Assembly: GCA_022834735.1 (NCBI GenBank)
Contig: BQKD01000001.1
Span: 1,837,659 to 1,901,658, forward strand
Length of the DNA stretch: 64,000 bases
Direction of reading: 5' to 3'
Origin: Erysipelotrichaceae bacterium OPF54
GTDB taxonomy: Bacteria; Bacillota_I; Bacilli_A; Erysipelotrichales; Erysipelotrichaceae
Position 1 is the stretch's first letter. Each line of letters starts with the position of its first letter. The position numbers and the translations under genes were made by a program. The notes under the pieces were generated by a model. It saw only the letters and a program-made list of their open reading frames with translations. It was not told the origin of the DNA and did no database searches. Of this stretch, positions 43,085 to 51,317 are shown piece after piece.

Positions 43085-43639
43085 CTAGATATGTTCTATG
43101 ATAACTTTTGCCACATACAGCACCGTAGAAGCCGTCAATATCCCGACTGCCAGGTTGTACTGTTTCTGTTTGCCTTCAAGCATGGCTTTGAGCGACTGGA
43201 TGACACTTTCCAGATCAAGGATCATTTTCCGTGCCACCGCATTCGAATTCATGTTCATCACAGCCTCGTTCGTAAACTGCGAACTGTCCAGCTCCTTATC
43301 TCTGTTGCTCGTGGAAAGACGCAGCGTGATGAATGTTGATGTGAGCATCCCGATCAGCGAGGTGATCGAGCAGATCTGATACACACACGTATGCAGGATC
43401 GTCTGTCTTGTTGAAAAATCCCAGCCAAGCAGCATTTCCTTCCAGTGCATATCATTGACGACAACGATCAGCAGCGCAGACAGGAAAGCGATCAGTATCG
43501 ATACTTTCTGAAAAATATCGTCATGCATGCGAAGCAGACGCTGATACTGCGTATAGCACACGATTCCGATCACAAAATACTGAGGGTCGATCGAGTCTTC
43601 CTTTTTATTTTCCAATTGCGGTTGTTCCTTTGTTTCCAT
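43085..43639 (-). CDS. Membrane protein of unknown function
   Basis: This 184-residue protein begins METKEQPQLENKK and has three hydrophobic segments: KVSILIAFLSALLIVVV near residue 45, YQICSITSLIGMLTSTFITL near 90, and a C-terminal one, AVGILTASTVLYVAKVIIEH. Between the second and third is a charged helical loop with many Asn. It recalls small two-helix membrane effectors of the SLATT type, but the match is weak and I make no functional claim. The start at 43639 was chosen because AAGGGC precedes it; a TACAAT box lies 6 nt upstream as at other possible leaderless starts. Confidence 0.65.
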   Translation of the reverse strand: METKEQPQLENKKEDSIDPQYFVIGIVCYTQYQRLLRMHDDIFQKVSILIAFLSALLIVVVNDMHWKEMLLGWDFSTRQTILHTCVYQICSITSLIGMLTSTFITLRLSTSNRDKELDSSQFTNEAVMNMNSNAVARKMILDLESVIQSLKAMLEGKQKQYNLAVGILTASTVLYVAKVIIEHI

Positions 43640-43683
43640 GCCCTTATTGTACAAACATCAGCCGGAAAAATCCTGTCCGATGC

Positions 43684-44820
43684 TTACGGCTTCATCTCGA
43701 TTCCGTTGATCTCGATCGAATCATCCATTTCGATCACGAGACATTTTCGTCCGTTGATCATTTCCATCTTCACTTTCGTGTCGCCGCCGTTCTTGACCTG
43801 GATCGTGACATCCGGCACCTTGATCGCCATCTTATCGAGATTGGTCATATTCACCGCTTTGAGCGGCTGATCGGCAAGAACCTTGGAATACACTTCATCA
43901 AAATGAGACATCGATACTTCATCGGCACCCGAAAATTCCAGCAGCTTTTTCACATCCGATTTGGAATAGGTGAGCTCGCTTGGATCCTCTTCGCTTTCCG
44001 CGATCGAATCATAGATATTTTCATGGATCGACGTCAGCACCTGGGCATTGATCCTATCCTCGAACATTCCGATCAGCATTTGCGAAAATCCGCTTTCCTC
44101 ATCGAGAGGCGACATGGACATCGTGCAGCCGAGCACATCCTCGATCAGAAAAGGATTGAGCGATTTAACGTTTTTCGCATGATACAGCACATGGTTGACA
44201 TCAGCCGCCCGTTCCGAAAAACATGGGTACAGGATCGCATCATCCGGATTCGGCCTGATTTCCATTTCCGAGTTGACCTTGCGCTCCACTTCATTCGTAT
44301 CGCGGTTATAGTAAAGCCCGATATTCGTCTGTACGGCCGGCACAACAGAGATCAGGATAAAATCGTACTTGTATCCGTCTTCATAGCTTGCTTCCAGGTT
44401 CTTTGATTTCAGCGGTACGGAATACTCGCAATAGGCGGCCAGAATGAACACATGATTTGTGTAGTGGCCTTTTTCGAGCAGCTCATCCACATAAGAGCGG
44501 AACATCTGCTCATCCTCCAGCTTTGATCCGACAAGCGCGTACAGCTGCTCCTGAGCCGGATTAGGCTGGCCGTTTTCCCGCGGAAATTTAAGCTGCAGCA
44601 GGTTTTTTCCTAAATGTCCTGCCAGGCTCTTTTTCATGATGTTCAGATACAGAGTGCCTTCCTCTTCGGACATGAGGGAAAAATCCTTGATTTCGTAGGA
44701 CAGGACCTTTTTCTCCTCCGAGCTGATGGACGCATAGGCGCTCGCGATCCGCGGTATATACAGCAGATCATTATCCCATTTGATCTGTCTTTTCAATTCG
44801 TTCAGTTCCTTTTTATTCAT
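43684..44820 (-). CDS. DUF4317-family protein
   Basis: This 378-residue cytoplasmic protein begins MNKKELNELKRQIKWDNDLL and contains EEEGTLYLNIMKKSLAGHLGKNLLQLKFP, the characteristic early block of DUF4317. Later parts are YTNHVFILAAYCEYSVPLK and NPFLIEDVLGCTMSMSPLDE. The family is widespread in gut Firmicutes and has no known function. GGAGG precedes the ATG at 44820. Its start overlaps the end of the upstream GNAT gene by 8 nt, so the two are translationally coupled. Confidence 0.85.
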   Translation of the reverse strand: MNKKELNELKRQIKWDNDLLYIPRIASAYASISSEEKKVLSYEIKDFSLMSEEEGTLYLNIMKKSLAGHLGKNLLQLKFPRENGQPNPAQEQLYALVGSKLEDEQMFRSYVDELLEKGHYTNHVFILAAYCEYSVPLKSKNLEASYEDGYKYDFILISVVPAVQTNIGLYYNRDTNEVERKVNSEMEIRPNPDDAILYPCFSERAADVNHVLYHAKNVKSLNPFLIEDVLGCTMSMSPLDEESGFSQMLIGMFEDRINAQVLTSIHENIYDSIAESEEDPSELTYSKSDVKKLLEFSGADEVSMSHFDEVYSKVLADQPLKAVNMTNLDKMAIKVPDVTIQVKNGGDTKVKMEMINGRKCLVIEMDDSIEINGIEMKP

Positions 44821-45436
44821 ATTGATCCTCCTTTGATCCCTTTTCGCTTTCCGGATCATAAAACAAATCGTAGATCACGACATCCTCTTTGATCCTTCTC
44901 TTTTTTTTCAGCTGAAATCCGAGATGAACATATTTTTTCATTTTATGGAGCTCATCCGTTTCCAGTATGAGCAGGCATTTTCTTTCTCTGGCCATACTTT
45001 TAGCAAACGCGATCAGTTCGCTCATCAGCTTATGCCCCCAGTACTCCTCTTCGACCGCAAGCAGCTCGATATGAATAAAAGGCACTTTTCGTTTGCGCAG
45101 GACAACTTCCTGGGAAAATCCGATCCGCGAGCCTTCCTCGAGCTGCTCATACATGCGGCGGATGCCAAGTATTTTTCCAGACTCCCACAACAGACGGATA
45201 TACTGCAAAAAGGGCGTGACCGAGCTTTCATCGGACACCATCATGTAGGCTTTATCATCGAGCGAAAAAATCTCGCAGTAGGATTTCATGATCTTTGTTG
45301 TCAATTCGATATAACGCTCGATCATCTGCCTGTCCCTGAAACCGTAAAACGATGCCGAAGGATACGGGTAATGAGAAAAAGACCGGGCAATATGCCGGAT
45401 TTCGCTTTCTGTCAGGTTCGCTTTCTTTCCTATCAT
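44813..45436 (-). CDS. GNAT-family N-acetyltransferase-like protein
   Basis: This 207-residue protein shows a GNAT fold in its second half: IHIELLAVEEEYWGHKLMSE, where the strand and pyrophosphate loop are degenerate (usual R/Q-x-x-G-x-G/A), then LIAFAKSMARERKCLLILET and VHLGFQLKKKRRI, the typical GF strand near the end. The first half, beginning MIGKKANLTESEIRHIARSF, is often seen in Firmicute GNAT proteins. I chose the ATG at 45436 because a good promoter ends 7 nt before it; there is no ribosome site. The acetyl acceptor is unknown. Confidence 0.78.
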   Translation of the reverse strand: MIGKKANLTESEIRHIARSFSHYPYPSASFYGFRDRQMIERYIELTTKIMKSYCEIFSLDDKAYMMVSDESSVTPFLQYIRLLWESGKILGIRRMYEQLEEGSRIGFSQEVVLRKRKVPFIHIELLAVEEEYWGHKLMSELIAFAKSMARERKCLLILETDELHKMKKYVHLGFQLKKKRRIKEDVVIYDLFYDPESEKGSKEDQYE

Positions 45437-45443
45437 GTTATTT

Positions 45444-45472
45444 ATCGTACAAATTTTTTTTGATATGCACAA
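45444..45472 (-). promoter_or_regulatory. Promoter, likely leaderless, of the GNAT-DUF4317 operon
   Basis: -35 TTGTGC (45467-45472), 17-nt spacer, -10 TACGAT (45444-45449), 7 nt to the ATG at 45436. Confidence 0.6.
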
Positions 45473-45532
45473 GTGAAGCTTTTTGAAAATCACGATAATA
45501 TAATGAAATCAGCACAAAACAAGGAGGAATTT

Positions 45533-46597
45533 ATGAACCAGTTCTCGAAAGCCGCCCTGTCCGCTACCGTTGCGCTCAGTATGATCGTTCCATCCGCGAT
45601 CTATGCGCAGGAGCAGGATACAGAAAACGTCAATACGAATGCGGCCATATACAAAACGCTCGAGCAGCAGCAGAACGCTTTAAGCGCCTATCCGATCCTG
45701 ACACAGGCAGGCTTTGAACCCTATTCAGATGAAACAGAAAAAGGAACCTATGTCATTCCCGGACTCGATTCGACACTGACACTCGACGACCAGGATAAAG
45801 TGGAAAGCTGCGATTCCATGACACCGCAGGGTGTTGCGATGGCCGACGACTACATCCTGATCAGCGCCTACTGCCATGAACACGAACATCACAGCGTATT
45901 GTATGTATTGAGCAGAAACACGCATGAATACGTGAAGACGATCGTGCTTGACGGCAAGCCGCACGCAGGCAGCATTGCCTACGATCCGATCGCACGAAAC
46001 GTATGGATCGCCACCAAAGACCACAAGAACGATACCGGAAGCGCATCCTTTATCAAACTGGCCAATCTCGACACATATGATTTTACGAAGGACAAAGCGC
46101 CGTTAAAATACGACTATTCGATCGACCTGCCTCAGCTGCGCGACGATTCGTTCATGACCTGCTACAACAGGCAGCTGTACTGCGGATATTTTTCCAAACA
46201 CGACAACAGCGTAAAAACATACATTTACGATATCAATGAAGCAGACGGCAAGCTCGATACCACAAAGCGGCATGTGGCCAAAGCGTACGGCTTCGACAAG
46301 ATCGGCGACAACTGCCAGGGGATCGCTATCGATGATAAACATATTTATCTCTCTTCCAGCGATGGACCGAAATCAAATTCGACCCTCAGCATTTTTGAAA
46401 AGAGCGAGCACTCCCTGCTGACCAGCAATGCGCAGAAAAATGTCACGCTGCCTCCAAGGCTCGAGCAGATCTATCCGACAGGAAACGGCGGACTGCTGAC
46501 GATGTATGAATCGGCATCCAGCGCATACCGCGACGAAGGCAGCACGATCGTCGATCGGGTCGTTACGATGAATATCGAAGATATGCTGAAAAACTGA
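45533..46597 (+). CDS. Secreted beta-propeller-like protein
   Basis: This 354-residue exported protein has a signal peptide MNQFSKAALSATVALSMIVP ending near IYAQEQ. The rest contains repeated strands of propeller style: MTPQGVAMADDYILISAYCH, VLSRNTHEYVKTIVLDGKPH, IAYDPIARNVWIATKD, CQGIAIDDKHIYLSSSDG. This resembles YncE/lactonase-type beta-propellers that bind ligands outside the cell. No catalytic motif is obvious. CAAGGAGGAATTT precedes the ATG at 45533, which fixes the start. It stands alone on the plus strand, divergent from the GNAT operon, and ends in a shared terminator. Confidence 0.82.
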   Translation: MNQFSKAALSATVALSMIVPSAIYAQEQDTENVNTNAAIYKTLEQQQNALSAYPILTQAGFEPYSDETEKGTYVIPGLDSTLTLDDQDKVESCDSMTPQGVAMADDYILISAYCHEHEHHSVLYVLSRNTHEYVKTIVLDGKPHAGSIAYDPIARNVWIATKDHKNDTGSASFIKLANLDTYDFTKDKAPLKYDYSIDLPQLRDDSFMTCYNRQLYCGYFSKHDNSVKTYIYDINEADGKLDTTKRHVAKAYGFDKIGDNCQGIAIDDKHIYLSSSDGPKSNSTLSIFEKSEHSLLTSNAQKNVTLPPRLEQIYPTGNGGLLTMYESASSAYRDEGSTIVDRVVTMNIEDMLKN

Positions 46598-46602
46598 TGC
46601 AA

Positions 46603-46626
46603 AAAAAGCGCAGCCATGCGCTTTTT
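46603..46626. terminator. Bidirectional terminator between convergent genes
   Basis: AAAAAGCGCA, GCCA, TGCGCTTTTT: a perfect 10-bp stem with A and T runs, between the propeller gene and the phosphoesterase gene. Confidence 0.9.
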
Positions 46627-46630
46627 ATTT

Positions 46631-47419
46631 TCAAGATTTTCCGCCCATTTCTATGAGCACAAGCTCAGTCGGATTGTTAAATCGGGGAACCTTGATCGTA
46701 TTTGCGGTTCCCGCACTAATGATCCACATCCCGTGGGAAGTCATCCGCATCCCTTTCGTGTATTTGGGCAGGAATCCTTGCCCCGGAGAATAAAGAGAAT
46801 GGTCCAGAAAGGCAAGCTGCCCGCCATGGGCATGGCCTGACAAGATCAGATCGAGCGGCAGGATCTGATCGTCCTTCAGCATATGATCCGCTACATATTC
46901 GGGATGATGCGCCATCAGGATCCGGATGCCGTCTTTTTGCGAAAACTGTTCGCACCAGTTCCAGTCTGCCCGATAGCTCAGTCCGCCGATCCGCACCTTG
47001 TTTCCTTGCACGTCGATGCATTCATCCTGATTGTCAAGGATATGCACGCCATATCCCCGGCAGCGAAGCCTGTCTTCATTCCGAATATATTTTTCATGAT
47101 TGCCAAGCGAATAAAAAACAGGCGCGATCGACACGCTTTGATGGAAAAACAGCATCCCGCCATCCCTGATCCCGTCCCGGGCAAGAAAATGATACAGCAC
47201 ATGATGAGGCTTTTCGATCTTGCGCTTTTTCAGGCTTGCGCCAGCGCTTTTCGAATGCCGTTCCAGCATATCACCCGTGCACAGGATCAGATCCGGCTGC
47301 GCCTGTTCGAGAAGATCGATCAGCTCGCCGCACGAATGCTCATGCAGATCGGAAACATGCGCAATGAGAAACGGTTCGACGATCCGGTCGTCGCGTACCG
47401 TATATTTCGTCACTTTCAT
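46631..47419 (-). CDS. Metallophosphoesterase (YkuE-like)
   Basis: This 262-residue enzyme of the calcineurin-like family has all five metal motifs: AHVSDLHEH (DxH), LCTGDMLE (GD), YSLGNHEKY (GNHE), LMAHHPEYV (H) and LSGHAHGGQLAF (GHxH). The final GHAHGGQ block and the short length point to the YkuE-type group acting at the membrane or on phosphate esters. There is no signal peptide. Its ATG overlaps the stop of the gamma-carbonic-anhydrase-like gene (TGATG), placing it last in an operon with that gene and a GT51 transglycosylase. Confidence 0.92.
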   Translation of the reverse strand: MKVTKYTVRDDRIVEPFLIAHVSDLHEHSCGELIDLLEQAQPDLILCTGDMLERHSKSAGASLKKRKIEKPHHVLYHFLARDGIRDGGMLFFHQSVSIAPVFYSLGNHEKYIRNEDRLRCRGYGVHILDNQDECIDVQGNKVRIGGLSYRADWNWCEQFSQKDGIRILMAHHPEYVADHMLKDDQILPLDLILSGHAHGGQLAFLDHSLYSPGQGFLPKYTKGMRMTSHGMWIISAGTANTIKVPRFNNPTELVLIEMGGKS

Positions 47420-47904
47420 CAGAACGTTCCTTTCGCATATTCGCCGGACAGTTCCACATATTCGGCCGCATTGTCCCGATTGGACTCGATCTCCTCCTTT
47501 GTCAAAGGACGGATTGCTTTGGCAGGCGATCCCATGATCAGCATGCCATCCTCAAACTGTCTGCCTCCTGTAACAAGCGAGCCGGCTCCTACGATCGAAT
47601 TTTTACCGATCCGCGCTCCGTTGAGGACGATCGCACCCATCCCGATCAAAGAATTCTCTCCGATCGTGCAGCCATGAAGGATCGCTCCGTGGCCGACCGT
47701 GCATCCTCTGCCGATCACTGTATCGAAATGTGCATCCGTATGGATCACACATCGATCCTGAATATTCGATTTCTCTTTAATGATGACCTGTGCGTGCTCG
47801 CTGCGGATCACGCACTGAAACCACACGCTAGCCTCTTTTTCGATCGTTACATTACCGTATATGGCCGCTGTATCTGCGATCCATGCTCCCGGATCGATAT
47901 TCAT
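47419..47904 (-). CDS. Gamma-carbonic-anhydrase-like hexapeptide protein
   Basis: This 161-residue left-handed beta-helix protein is made of hexapeptide repeats (IYGNVTIEKEASVW, VIIKEKSNIQDRCVIH). Three His occupy the zinc positions, one in CVIHTDAHF and two in TVGHGAILHGCTIG. Relatives are YrdA/PaaY/CaiE-type proteins, some with carbonic anhydrase activity and many of unknown role. The ATG at 47904 follows AAGGAAAATC. It lies 16 nt after the GT51 gene and overlaps the phosphoesterase gene. Confidence 0.92.
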   Translation of the reverse strand: MNIDPGAWIADTAAIYGNVTIEKEASVWFQCVIRSEHAQVIIKEKSNIQDRCVIHTDAHFDTVIGRGCTVGHGAILHGCTIGENSLIGMGAIVLNGARIGKNSIVGAGSLVTGGRQFEDGMLIMGSPAKAIRPLTKEEIESNRDNAAEYVELSGEYAKGTF

Positions 47905-47920
47905 CTGATTTTCCTTCTTT

Positions 47921-48628
47921 CTAAAATACTGGTGTATTGTATATTTGCTGGCTCTGCTGTTCATCAATATATCCGTTGTCGACCATGGTCTGCAGCACGA
48001 TCTGCTGCCTTCTTTTCGCCGCGTCATAATGATCGCTCAGCTGATAATTGGCAGGCGACTGGGGGATACCGGCCAGAAGCGTGCACTGGGCATCTGTAAG
48101 CTCGTACGGCTCTTTCCAGAAATATCCTGCCGCCGCTTCCCGTATGCCGATATGGTTGTCGCCGTAGTTGATGATATTCACGTACAGTGCCAGGATCTGT
48201 TCCTTCGTACGCACTTTTTCAAGATCTTTTGCCAGGAACACTTCGGCCACCTTGCGCGTAATGCTTGGAGTAAACAGATCAAACATGTTCTTGACCGTCT
48301 GCTGCGTGATGGTCGATCCGCCGCTCTGTACAAACGTTTCCGGAAAGAGCTGCGACATCAGCGCTCTGGCGATCCCGATATAATCGACACCGCCATGCTC
48401 ATAAAACCGTCTATCTTCTACCGACACTGTCGCTTTCACAAGCATTTCAGGCAGCTGGTCATAAGGAACAAAGCCGGGCGCAGATTCGATCTGTGCCGCC
48501 ATCTGTTCCACACTATGGGGCTGTGTCAGCTGTTCATAACGGTTGTAACCCGTGGCTCCTACGAGAATGACTACAGCACTTGCCATGACCAGAATCAGCG
48601 TAAATATAGTTTTTATGAATTTTTTCAT
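47921..48628 (-). CDS. Monofunctional peptidoglycan transglycosylase (GT51)
   Basis: This 235-residue membrane-anchored glycosyltransferase polymerises lipid II into glycan strands at the outer face of the membrane. After one N-terminal helix come the GT51 motifs in order: TVSVEDRRFYEHGGVD (with catalytic Glu), SGGSTITQQTVKN, RKVAEVFLAKDLEK, KEQILALYVNIINYGDNHIG (second Glu region replaced by Asn-Tyr in part) and YFWKEPYELTDAQCTLLAGI. No transpeptidase domain follows. GGAGGGC lies upstream of the ATG at 48628. It heads the operon with the gamma-carbonic-anhydrase-like and phosphoesterase genes. Confidence 0.9.
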   Translation of the reverse strand: MKKFIKTIFTLILVMASAVVILVGATGYNRYEQLTQPHSVEQMAAQIESAPGFVPYDQLPEMLVKATVSVEDRRFYEHGGVDYIGIARALMSQLFPETFVQSGGSTITQQTVKNMFDLFTPSITRKVAEVFLAKDLEKVRTKEQILALYVNIINYGDNHIGIREAAAGYFWKEPYELTDAQCTLLAGIPQSPANYQLSDHYDAAKRRQQIVLQTMVDNGYIDEQQSQQIYNTPVF

Positions 48629-48679
48629 TTGTTTCTGCCCTCCTGTCACAATCCAACCATAGCACATCCTGCCGGTTTC

Positions 48680-49852
48680 CTACTTAACAATATTGTTCGT
48701 TTTGCCAGTGACAGTAAAAATGACCTCTCCATCCCTGCAGTCCGCATTCAGCTCGAATTTGTTCCTACGCGCCGTCTCGCTGGCAATTGCCAGTCCGAGA
48801 CCGAAACTGCCGTCGTTTTTACGCGACTCGTCCGCCTTGTAGAACCGTTCAAAAATATGAGCAAGCTGTTCCCGGCTCAATGTGCCCGGATTGGAAAAAC
48901 GAAGGATGAACCGGTGATCCTTCTTTGTCAGCCGGATGCTGACCGTCTCGCCAGGCGGCGTATATTTGACCGCGTTGTCAAGCAGAAGCGCAGCAAGACG
49001 GTGCATATCCTCCGGATCGGCATGGATAAAAACACCCTCCTCGATCTGTTCATCGATCATGACCTTTTTATCATACGCCTGCTCCTCCATGCCTAAAGCG
49101 ATCTTTTCGCAAAGCTGCGACAGATCGACCGGCTCGCTTTGGTGGACAGGCAGCGCGTCAAAACGAGCCAGTTCAAGCAGGTCATAGATCAGCTTCTTCA
49201 TTCGTTCGGCTTCTTCGTGCAGCGAGATCAGCCACGGATCATCCGGATCCTTTTCAAGCAGAAGCTCGCTGTCTGCCAGAATGATGGTCAGCGGTGTCTT
49301 GAGCTCATGCGAAGCATCGGCAATAAAGCGTTTCTGCGCATCCCATGTCCTTCTGACCGGCGCAATGATCCAGCGGCTCATAAAATAAACCGCACTAAAA
49401 AATATGCCCATCGAGATCAGAAAGACACCGATACATCGCGAAAGCAGCTGGGAAAACTGCTCCTTTAAAACGGATGCATCGACGATCCCGCAAATGTAGC
49501 CCTGCTCCAGAGCGTGCTTTTTCATGATCATACCGTTTTCCTCTTTTTTCATGTCATAGGGCAGCGTATCGATTTTTCGTTTGAGGGCATCCACATCAAA
49601 CTGCACATGGCGTTCGTCGCCAAGCAGGACAAAGGAATCGGTCCGGTCGTTATAGATGAGCGTATAGGAAGGCAGCATGCTTCCCTCATACTCCTGCTGC
49701 TTGAGCTGCAGGCTCCATGCCAGCGAACGATCGATCAGGATTTCATTGCGCTCATAGGACTGGATGCACAGGAACGCCAGAATCCCGAAAATAACGATGC
49801 CGACAAAAAACATCGTCATCAGGATAAACTTTTTCTGAAGCTTATTGATCAT
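48680..49852 (-). CDS. Sensor histidine kinase
   Basis: This 390-residue membrane kinase has two transmembrane helices (about 8-31 and 140-159), with an extracytoplasmic sensor of about 105 residues between them. The HisKA block DASHELKTPLTI carries phospho-acceptor His182. The ATPase domain has N-box LLLDNAVKYTPPG, F-box IFERFYKADESR and G2 box GSFGLGLAIA; the G1 box is degenerate (FSNPGTLS). It signals to the response regulator encoded directly upstream (11-nt overlap). The trigger is unknown. The neighbouring small membrane protein and cell-wall genes suggest envelope sensing. Confidence 0.92.
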   Translation of the reverse strand: MINKLQKKFILMTMFFVGIVIFGILAFLCIQSYERNEILIDRSLAWSLQLKQQEYEGSMLPSYTLIYNDRTDSFVLLGDERHVQFDVDALKRKIDTLPYDMKKEENGMIMKKHALEQGYICGIVDASVLKEQFSQLLSRCIGVFLISMGIFFSAVYFMSRWIIAPVRRTWDAQKRFIADASHELKTPLTIILADSELLLEKDPDDPWLISLHEEAERMKKLIYDLLELARFDALPVHQSEPVDLSQLCEKIALGMEEQAYDKKVMIDEQIEEGVFIHADPEDMHRLAALLLDNAVKYTPPGETVSIRLTKKDHRFILRFSNPGTLSREQLAHIFERFYKADESRKNDGSFGLGLAIASETARRNKFELNADCRDGEVIFTVTGKTNNIVK

Positions 49853-50522
49853 TTCCGGTCTCCAGCCTGTACCCGAGCTTGCGGATCGTCCGGATCTTTA
49901 CGGTCGAGCGGACATGCTTCAGCTTTTTTCGCAAAAAAGAAATATACACTTCGACATTGTTGTCGATCGCATCGCTGTCGCTCCCCCAGATCCACGTAAT
50001 AAGATCTTCCTTGGAAAATGTCCGCTGCGGTTCTTTCATCATGCGCTGCAGGATCTCAAATTCTTTATGCCCAAGATGAACGCAGCGATCGTCTTTTGCC
50101 AGCGTCTGTTTTTCAAGATCCAGTATAAGGTCTGCATAGCGCACCTCGTTCAGGATGACTTCTCCCTTTCGCCTGGTCAGAGCCTTTATCCTGGCAAGCA
50201 GTTCCCGCGTCGAAAACGGTTTGCTCATATAATCATCCGCTCCTGCCTCCAGTCCTGTCACCTTGTCTTCGATCTCTCCTTTTGCCGAAAGCATGAGCAC
50301 GGGTACGGTGATTCCTTTTTCGCGGATCGATCGGAGTACTTCGATCCCGGAAACTTCCGGAAGCATCCAGTCCAGGATGATCAGATCAAAATCGTATGTC
50401 GCGGCATACTGAAGCGCTTCTTTTCCGGTCGCCGCGATTTCCACCTGGTCATTATGTTCGGCAAGCACTTCTTTTATCGCATTCGCCAGATTGTTTTCAT
50501 CTTCTACGATCAGGATATACAT
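49842..50522 (-). CDS. OmpR-type response regulator
   Basis: This 226-residue regulator has a receiver domain with acidic pocket VEDE, phosphorylated Asp51 in IILDWMLPEVSG, Ser in VLMLSAKGE and Lys in DYMSKPFSTRELLARI. A winged-helix DNA-binding domain (about 128-225) has YADLILDLEKQTLAKDDRCV, LGHKEFEILQRMMKEPQRTF and DNNVEVYISFLRKKLK. GGGAGGAAG precedes the ATG at 50522. It pairs with the histidine kinase and overlaps the upstream membrane-protein gene by 13 nt, forming a three-gene operon. Confidence 0.94.
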   Translation of the reverse strand: MYILIVEDENNLANAIKEVLAEHNDQVEIAATGKEALQYAATYDFDLIILDWMLPEVSGIEVLRSIREKGITVPVLMLSAKGEIEDKVTGLEAGADDYMSKPFSTRELLARIKALTRRKGEVILNEVRYADLILDLEKQTLAKDDRCVHLGHKEFEILQRMMKEPQRTFSKEDLITWIWGSDSDAIDNNVEVYISFLRKKLKHVRSTVKIRTIRKLGYRLETGNDQ

Positions 50523-51241
50523 TGATCTTCCTCCCTTTTCTGATCCGCTTTGCGATCCCAGATCAAATGGATCGCCGTTCCGGCAAAACCGGTTACGATG
50601 CCGGACAGGCACAAGGCTGCCGCTAATCCGAAAAGAAGCGATCCGCTGATCCCGTTTACATAAAAAAGCGTATACAGAAAAAGCTCGCCAGCCATTACAG
50701 CGCAAAACAGGCTCGTATTCTTCTTTGACACAATGAAACAGGATAAAACGATAAACAGCAGGCACATGGGCATAGAGACCTGAAAGGCAATATAAAGCGC
50801 AGACGCTGCCTGAACGAATGCAAACAATCCGTTTTCCAGGGTGATCTTTTCTGTAGGACAGAGCAAACGAACATAGATCGGGTCGATCCACAGCAGAGCA
50901 AGAACGCTGATCAGGGCCGTTCCCCAGGATAGAGAAAACATCGTGTTTTTAAAACCGCAGACGCCTAAAAGTGCGAATACGATCCCGGGCGCCAGTGGTG
51001 TCGTGACCGTTTTGATGTGTTCAACAAGCAAGGAAGAGGACGATCCATCGTCTTTTTGGCACTGTTTCTTTTTTCGATATATATACGCTGCGCTCAGCAC
51101 AGATGAGATGGCACAGGCAAGCGGGTGCAGCACGATAGTTTGTATGGGTTCGCTTTTTACAAGCAGGATAATGCAGGCCACCCACAGTGCCACCAGCATA
51201 AAACGCACAAGCAGATGTATAACAGCTTCGATTTGATTCAT
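50510..51241 (-). CDS. Membrane protein in the two-component operon
   Basis: This 243-residue integral membrane protein has about seven hydrophobic segments and a Lys/Ser-rich cytoplasmic loop (YRKKKQCQKDDGSSSSLLVE). It ends in a charged tail DRKADQKREEDQ. I recognise no family. AGGGGAAATATTT precedes the ATG at 51241. It overlaps the response regulator start, so it is probably an auxiliary part of that signalling unit, for instance a sensor partner, but this is inference from position only. Confidence 0.75.
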   Translation of the reverse strand: MNQIEAVIHLLVRFMLVALWVACIILLVKSEPIQTIVLHPLACAISSVLSAAYIYRKKKQCQKDDGSSSSLLVEHIKTVTTPLAPGIVFALLGVCGFKNTMFSLSWGTALISVLALLWIDPIYVRLLCPTEKITLENGLFAFVQAASALYIAFQVSMPMCLLFIVLSCFIVSKKNTSLFCAVMAGELFLYTLFYVNGISGSLLFGLAAALCLSGIVTGFAGTAIHLIWDRKADQKREEDQCIS

Positions 51242-51283
51242 AAATATTTCCCCTTGAATATGCTTAATCATACCACGCGGAAA

Positions 51284-51317
51284 TAAAAAAAACCGCAGAA
51301 ATCATTTATTCTGCAGT
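51284..51317 (-). terminator. Terminator at the end of lgt
   Basis: On the minus strand ACTGCAGAA and TTCTGCGGT (one GU pair) followed by eight T. The stem covers the last lgt codons and its stop. Confidence 0.8.
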
